Source: Streptomyces xanthophaeus
GTDB lineage: Bacteria; Actinomycetota; Actinomycetes; Streptomycetales; Streptomycetaceae
DNA length: 8,419 bases
NCBI RefSeq assembly: GCF_000725805.1
Contig: NZ_JOFT01000069.1
Span: 1-8,419, forward strand
Direction: 5' to 3'
Shown here: positions 5,449-8,419 of the stretch, piece by piece
Position numbering within the stretch: the stretch's first letter is position 1
Layout: every line of letters begins with the position of its first letter
Position numbers and translations under genes: made by a program
The notes under the pieces: model-generated
The model's input: the letters and a program-made list of their open reading frames with translations, nothing else
The model's database searches: none
What the model was told of the DNA's origin: nothing

Positions 5449-7194
5449 ATGCAGCCGCTCGAAGCGGGCGAACCGAGGACCATCGGCGCGTACCGGCTGC
5501 TCGGCCGGCTCGGTGCGGGCGGGATGGGCCGCGTCTACCTGGGCCGCAGCGCGGGCGGGCGGACCGTCGCCGTCAAGATCGTGCACCCGCACTTCGCCGC
5601 CGACGAGGAGTTCCGGGCCCGGTTCCGCCGCGAGGTGGAGGCCGCCCGCCGGGTGGGCGGGGAGTGGACCGCGCCCGTGCTGGACGCGGACCCCGAGGCC
5701 CCGGTGCCGTGGGTGGCCACCGGCTACGTGGCGGGCCCCTCCCTCGACCGGGCGCTGGCCGGGCACGGCCCGCTGCCCGAGGCCTCCGTACGGGCGATCG
5801 GGGCCGGGCTGGCCCGGGCCCTGGTGGCGGTGCACGCGCTGGGCCTGGTGCACCGGGACGTGAAGCCGTCGAACGTGATGCTCACCCTGGACGGGCCCCG
5901 GCTGATCGACTTCGGGATCGCGCGGGCGACCTGGGGGTCCCCCCGGACGGAGTCTGGGGGAGGAACGGCCTCGCTCACCTCGACCGGGGTCTCGGTGGGA
6001 TCCCCCGGCTACATGTCGCCCGAGCAGATCCTGGGCAAGGGGGTCACCGGAGCCGCCGACGTCTTCTCGCTCGGTGCGGTGCTCGCCTTCGCCGCGACCG
6101 GGCGGCCCCCCTTCAGCGGGGACAATTCGGCGACCCTGCTCTACAAGGTGGTCCACGAGCCGCCGGAGCTCGATTCCGTGCCGGCCGGGCCGCTGCGCGA
6201 GCTGATCGAGGCCTGTCTGGCGAAGCGGGCAGCGGACCGGCCCGCCCCGGAGGCCGTCGCGGCGGCCCTGGACGGGGCCCTGCTCGTCCCGGGCTGGCTC
6301 CCCGCGGCCCTGGTGGAGGAGGCCAGCCGGGCCGCGGTGGCCCTGCTCGACCTGGACGCCGTGGCGGCGGAGAGCCCCTCGGGCCCGGTCCCCTTCACCA
6401 CTCCCTCGTACGGGGGCCAGGCAGCGCCGGTGCCCGGCGGGGAGTTTGGTGCGCCGGACCCCTCGTACGCGAACGGCGGCGGCCCGTACGGCCCGCCCGC
6501 GCACACGCCCGGAGCCGGGGTCCCGCAGACGCCCGGCGGCGGGGTCCCGCAGCCTCGGACCGCGCCGGAGGACCGCCGGGTGAGCCTGACCGCCGCCGGG
6601 CGCCGCTTCAGCTGCACCCTGGTCCTCGCGTCGGCCGCCGCGCTGGCGCTGCTGTCCGGCGGGCTGTACGGGATGGGCCTGCTGCCCGGGACGGGTGACG
6701 GGGGCCAGGACATGGCCGACGGCGGTCCGCGGCCCTCCGCTTCCGCCCCGGCCCCCGCCGCGAGCCCGCCGTCCGCGACCCCGGGCGGCGAGCCGAGCAC
6801 CTCCCCGGGCGGCGGGGCCCCGAAGGGGACGCGGCAGGACGTCCCCAAGGAGCTCGTCGGCACCTGGAAGGGCACGGTCACCACCGCCCGAATGGGTGTC
6901 CCCAGCGAGTTCGAGATCACCATCAGGGGCGGCAAGGTCGGCGAGGTCGTGGCCCGGGACAAGTCGGTCCTGCCCGTCTTCGGGACCGACTGCAGCGGCG
7001 ACTGGAAGCTCGCCTCCGCCACCGACCGCTCGCTCGTCCTGGACACCTCGGGCGGCCCGAACCCGGCCCCCGGCATCTGCTCCAACGGCTCCGCCGACGA
7101 GCGGTTCACCCTCAAGGAGAACGGGACCCTGCACTACGCGTCGGGTGACGGCCCGGCCGGGAACCCCGAGGGCGATCTGACCCGCAGCCCCTGA
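5449..7194 (+). CDS. Membrane Ser/Thr protein kinase (PknB-type) with extracytoplasmic domain
   Basis: This 581-residue protein has a cytoplasmic Hanks-type kinase domain, one membrane segment and an outside C-terminal domain. All key residues are present: Gly-rich loop LGAGGMGRV (21-29), Lys43 in VAVKI, Glu63 in the C helix, HRDVKPSN (135-142), DFG (154-156) and GSPGYMSPEQ (184-193). It is an RD kinase that probably autophosphorylates on the Thr/Ser cluster ASLTSTGVS (174-182). The activation loop carries about 10 extra residues (162-171) encoded by a palindromic element. A Pro/Gly linker (about 311-376) leads to the membrane segment (about 387-412). After a second low-complexity linker the C-terminal domain (about 466-581) begins with ELVGTWKGTV and is beta-rich, lipocalin-like in outline, with Cys515 and Cys544. 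No PASTA repeats are present. I chose ATG 5449 over ATG 5437 because GGGGGA (5439-5444) is then a usable ribosome-binding site. The gene sits between mqnA and mqnC; its signal and targets are unknown. Confidence 0.92.
   Translation: MQPLEAGEPRTIGAYRLLGRLGAGGMGRVYLGRSAGGRTVAVKIVHPHFAADEEFRARFRREVEAARRVGGEWTAPVLDADPEAPVPWVATGYVAGPSLDRALAGHGPLPEASVRAIGAGLARALVAVHALGLVHRDVKPSNVMLTLDGPRLIDFGIARATWGSPRTESGGGTASLTSTGVSVGSPGYMSPEQILGKGVTGAADVFSLGAVLAFAATGRPPFSGDNSATLLYKVVHEPPELDSVPAGPLRELIEACLAKRAADRPAPEAVAAALDGALLVPGWLPAALVEEASRAAVALLDLDAVAAESPSGPVPFTTPSYGGQAAPVPGGEFGAPDPSYANGGGPYGPPAHTPGAGVPQTPGGGVPQPRTAPEDRRVSLTAAGRRFSCTLVLASAAALALLSGGLYGMGLLPGTGDGGQDMADGGPRPSASAPAPAASPPSATPGGEPSTSPGGGAPKGTRQDVPKELVGTWKGTVTTARMGVPSEFEITIRGGKVGEVVARDKSVLPVFGTDCSGDWKLASATDRSLVLDTSGGPNPAPGICSNGSADERFTLKENGTLHYASGDGPAGNPEGDLTRSP
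5931..5960. repeat. Palindromic GC-rich insertion in the kinase activation loop
   Basis: CCCCCGGAC (5940-5948) pairs with GTCTGGGGG (5952-5960) around a GGA loop, with one G-T pair. CTGGGGG occurs as a direct repeat at both ends (5931-5937 and 5954-5960). It is in frame and encodes WGSPRTESGG. It resembles, from memory, short palindromes scattered through Streptomyces genomes, including between genes. Confidence 0.65.
6505..6552 (+). repeat. Two tandem 24-bp repeats in the kinase linker
   Basis: Units 6505-6528 and 6529-6552 agree at 22 of 24 positions and encode TPGAGVPQ followed by TPGGGVPQ, in the Pro/Gly linker just before the membrane segment. This is a likely site of length variation between strains. 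Confidence 0.7.
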
Positions 7195-7216
7195 ATTCCT
7201 CCGCCGGGCCCTGGCG

Positions 7217-7222
7217 TAGGCT
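7217..7222 (+). promoter_or_regulatory. Putative -10 of mqnC
   Basis: TAGGCT fits the housekeeping -10 and lies 47 nt before the GTG start, leaving room for a leader with a ribosome-binding site. It begins 22 nt after the kinase stop codon, so mqnC probably has its own promoter besides any read-through. Confidence 0.45.
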
Positions 7223-7253
7223 GGCTCGGTCCGGACCTCTTGACACACCGCCG

Positions 7254-7260
7254 AAAGGTG
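7254..7260 (+). promoter_or_regulatory. Ribosome-binding site of mqnC
   Basis: AAAGGTG precedes the GTG start at 7269 by 8 nt (AAAGG by 10 nt). It supports 7269 as the original start even though that frame is broken downstream. Confidence 0.55.
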
Positions 7261-7268
7261 ACGCACCG

Positions 7269-8418
7269 GTGACCGACCAAACCACTCTCCAGTCTGTCCT
7301 CGACCGCGCCGCCGCTGGGGGCCGGATCACGAAGGAAGAGGCGCTCGACCTCTACCGGCATGCGCCGTTGCACGCGCTCGGCCAGGCGGCCGATGCGGTG
7401 CGCGAACATCAACTACACCAACGTGTGTGTGACGGCGTGCAAGTTCTGTGCGTTCTATGCGGCGCCGAAGGATGCGAAGAAGGGCTGGTCCCGGGATCTG
7501 GACGACATCCTGCGCCGTTGCGCGGAGACCGTCGAGCTCGGTGGCACGCAGATCATGTTCCAGGGCGGGCACCACCCGGAGTACGGGGTGGAGTACTACG
7601 AGGAGCACTTCTCGGCGATCAAGGCGGCGTTCCCGCAGCTGGTGATCCATTCGCTGGGTGCTTCGGAGGTCGAGCACATGGCGAAGATCTCGGGTGTGTC
7701 GGCGGAGGAGGCGATCCGGCGGATCCATGCGGCGGGTCTGGACTCGTTCGCGGGTGCGGGTGCGGAGTTGCTGCCGGAGCGTCCGCGGAAGGCGATCGCG
7801 CCGCTGAAGGAGTCGGGGGAGCGGTGGCTGGAGATCATGGAGATCGCTCACCGGCTGGGTGTGGAGTCGACGTCCACGATGCTGATGGGCACGGGTGAGA
7901 CGAACGCGGAGCGGATCGAGCACATCGCGATGATCCGGGACACGCAGGACCGGACGGGCGGGTTCCGTGCGTTCATCCCGTACACGTACCAGCCGGAGAA
8001 CAACCATCTCAAGGGCCGTACGCAGGCGACGATCTTCGAGTACCTGCGGATGATCGCGGTCGCGCGGCTGTTCCTGGACAACATCGCGCACATCCAGGGT
8101 TCGTGGCTGACGGTCGGCAAGGAGGCGGGTCAGCTGTCGCTGCACTTCGGTGCGGACGATCTGGGTTCGATCATGCTGGAGGAGAACGTGGTCTCCTCGG
8201 CGGGTGCGAAGCACCGTTCGAACCGGCAGGAGATCATCGACCTGATCCGCAAGGCGGGCCGGACCCCGGCGCAGCGCGCGACGACGTACGAGCACCTCCT
8301 GGTGCACGAGGACCCGGCGAACGACCCGGCCGACGAGCGCGTGGTCTCGCACATCTCCTCCACCGCCATCGAAGGCGGCACCGCACACCCCGAACTGAAG
8401 CTCATCGCGACGAACTGA
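7269..8418 (+). pseudogene. mqnC: Cyclic dehypoxanthinyl futalosine synthase, frameshifted by internal deletion
   Basis: MqnC is a radical-SAM enzyme that cyclises dehypoxanthinyl futalosine in menaquinone synthesis. As written the gene is split. Codons 1-45 from GTG 7269 give a normal N-terminus (RITKEEALDLYRHAPLHALG, then ADAVR). That frame then turns to nonsense and stops near 7898. The rest of the enzyme is read one frame over from about 7405 (NINYTNVCVTACKFCAFY) to the TGA at 8416-8418. From memory of Streptomyces MqnC, about 17 residues (around YAGTEHIATYIIER) separate ADAVR from NINYTN; here a single G (7404) does. This implies a loss of about 50 nt. The cluster cysteines CX3CX2C (codons 7426, 7438, 7447) and the downstream motifs QGGHHPEYGVEYYEEHFS, LDSFAGAGAELLPERPRK, MLMGTGETNAERIEH and YQPENN are intact. 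An internal start (ATG 7360 or 7393) would give a protein without the first beta strand. The strong conservation suggests a very recent deletion or an assembly error. Confidence 0.85.
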
Positions 8419-8419
8419 C

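Noticed and set aside
7240..7245. Perfect TTGACA -35 hexamer upstream of mqnC
   Set aside because: No TANNNT lies 16-19 nt downstream, so it is probably chance. TAGGCT at 7217 is the better promoter candidate.
7269..7898. 209-codon protein beginning with the mqnC N-terminus
   Set aside because: Only the first 45 residues are MqnC-like; the rest is the frameshifted reading of the radical-SAM domain, not a new protein.

Overview
The window is high-GC DNA with the codon bias of a Streptomyces or close actinomycete. It carries an enzyme of the futalosine menaquinone pathway (MqnA), a broken copy of a second (MqnC), an actinobacterial membrane Ser/Thr kinase, a single-domain cold-shock protein and a Pro-rich secreted lytic transglycosylase. 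It looks like chromosomal core sequence. I see no tRNA, rRNA, CRISPR array, transposase, phage gene or biosynthetic cluster.

Layout. Positions 1-107 hold a low-complexity leader. A small cupin-like protein (108-476, +) converges, with a 6-bp gap, on a two-pass membrane protein of unknown function (483-881, -). Upstream of the latter on the same strand lies a membrane-anchored DsbA-like thioredoxin-fold protein with a CPFC active site (962-1771, -). A 233-bp divergent control region separates it from a secreted lytic transglycosylase (2005-3729, +). This region holds a perfect 22-bp palindrome, and a second palindrome sits on the transglycosylase start codon. The transglycosylase ends in a 25-bp perfect hairpin. 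It faces a cold-shock protein (3945-4148, -), which has its own two-tier terminator and a structured leader of about 125 nt. Next come mqnA (4409-5272, +), a Ser/Thr protein kinase with an extracytoplasmic C-terminal domain (5449-7194, +), and mqnC (7269-8418, +).

How the genes fit together. MqnA and MqnC act in the route from chorismate to menaquinone, the respiratory quinone of these bacteria; the kinase between them has no proven link to that pathway. The left half is envelope-related: an exported thiol-disulfide protein, a divergently transcribed peptidoglycan lytic enzyme and a small membrane protein.

Most notable points. (1) mqnC is broken as written. The first 45 codons and the remainder are in different frames, and about 50 nt that encode a conserved stretch just before the radical-SAM cluster appear to be missing. 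(2) The kinase activation loop has an in-frame insertion of about 10 residues encoded by a GC-rich palindromic element. (3) The cold-shock leader contains a terminator-like hairpin followed by a T-rich stretch. (4) Three genes without a good Shine-Dalgarno have a TANNNT hexamer 6-7 nt before the start codon, as expected for leaderless mRNAs. (5) Tandem 13-bp repeats run into one of those promoters. I found no convincing new multi-gene system.
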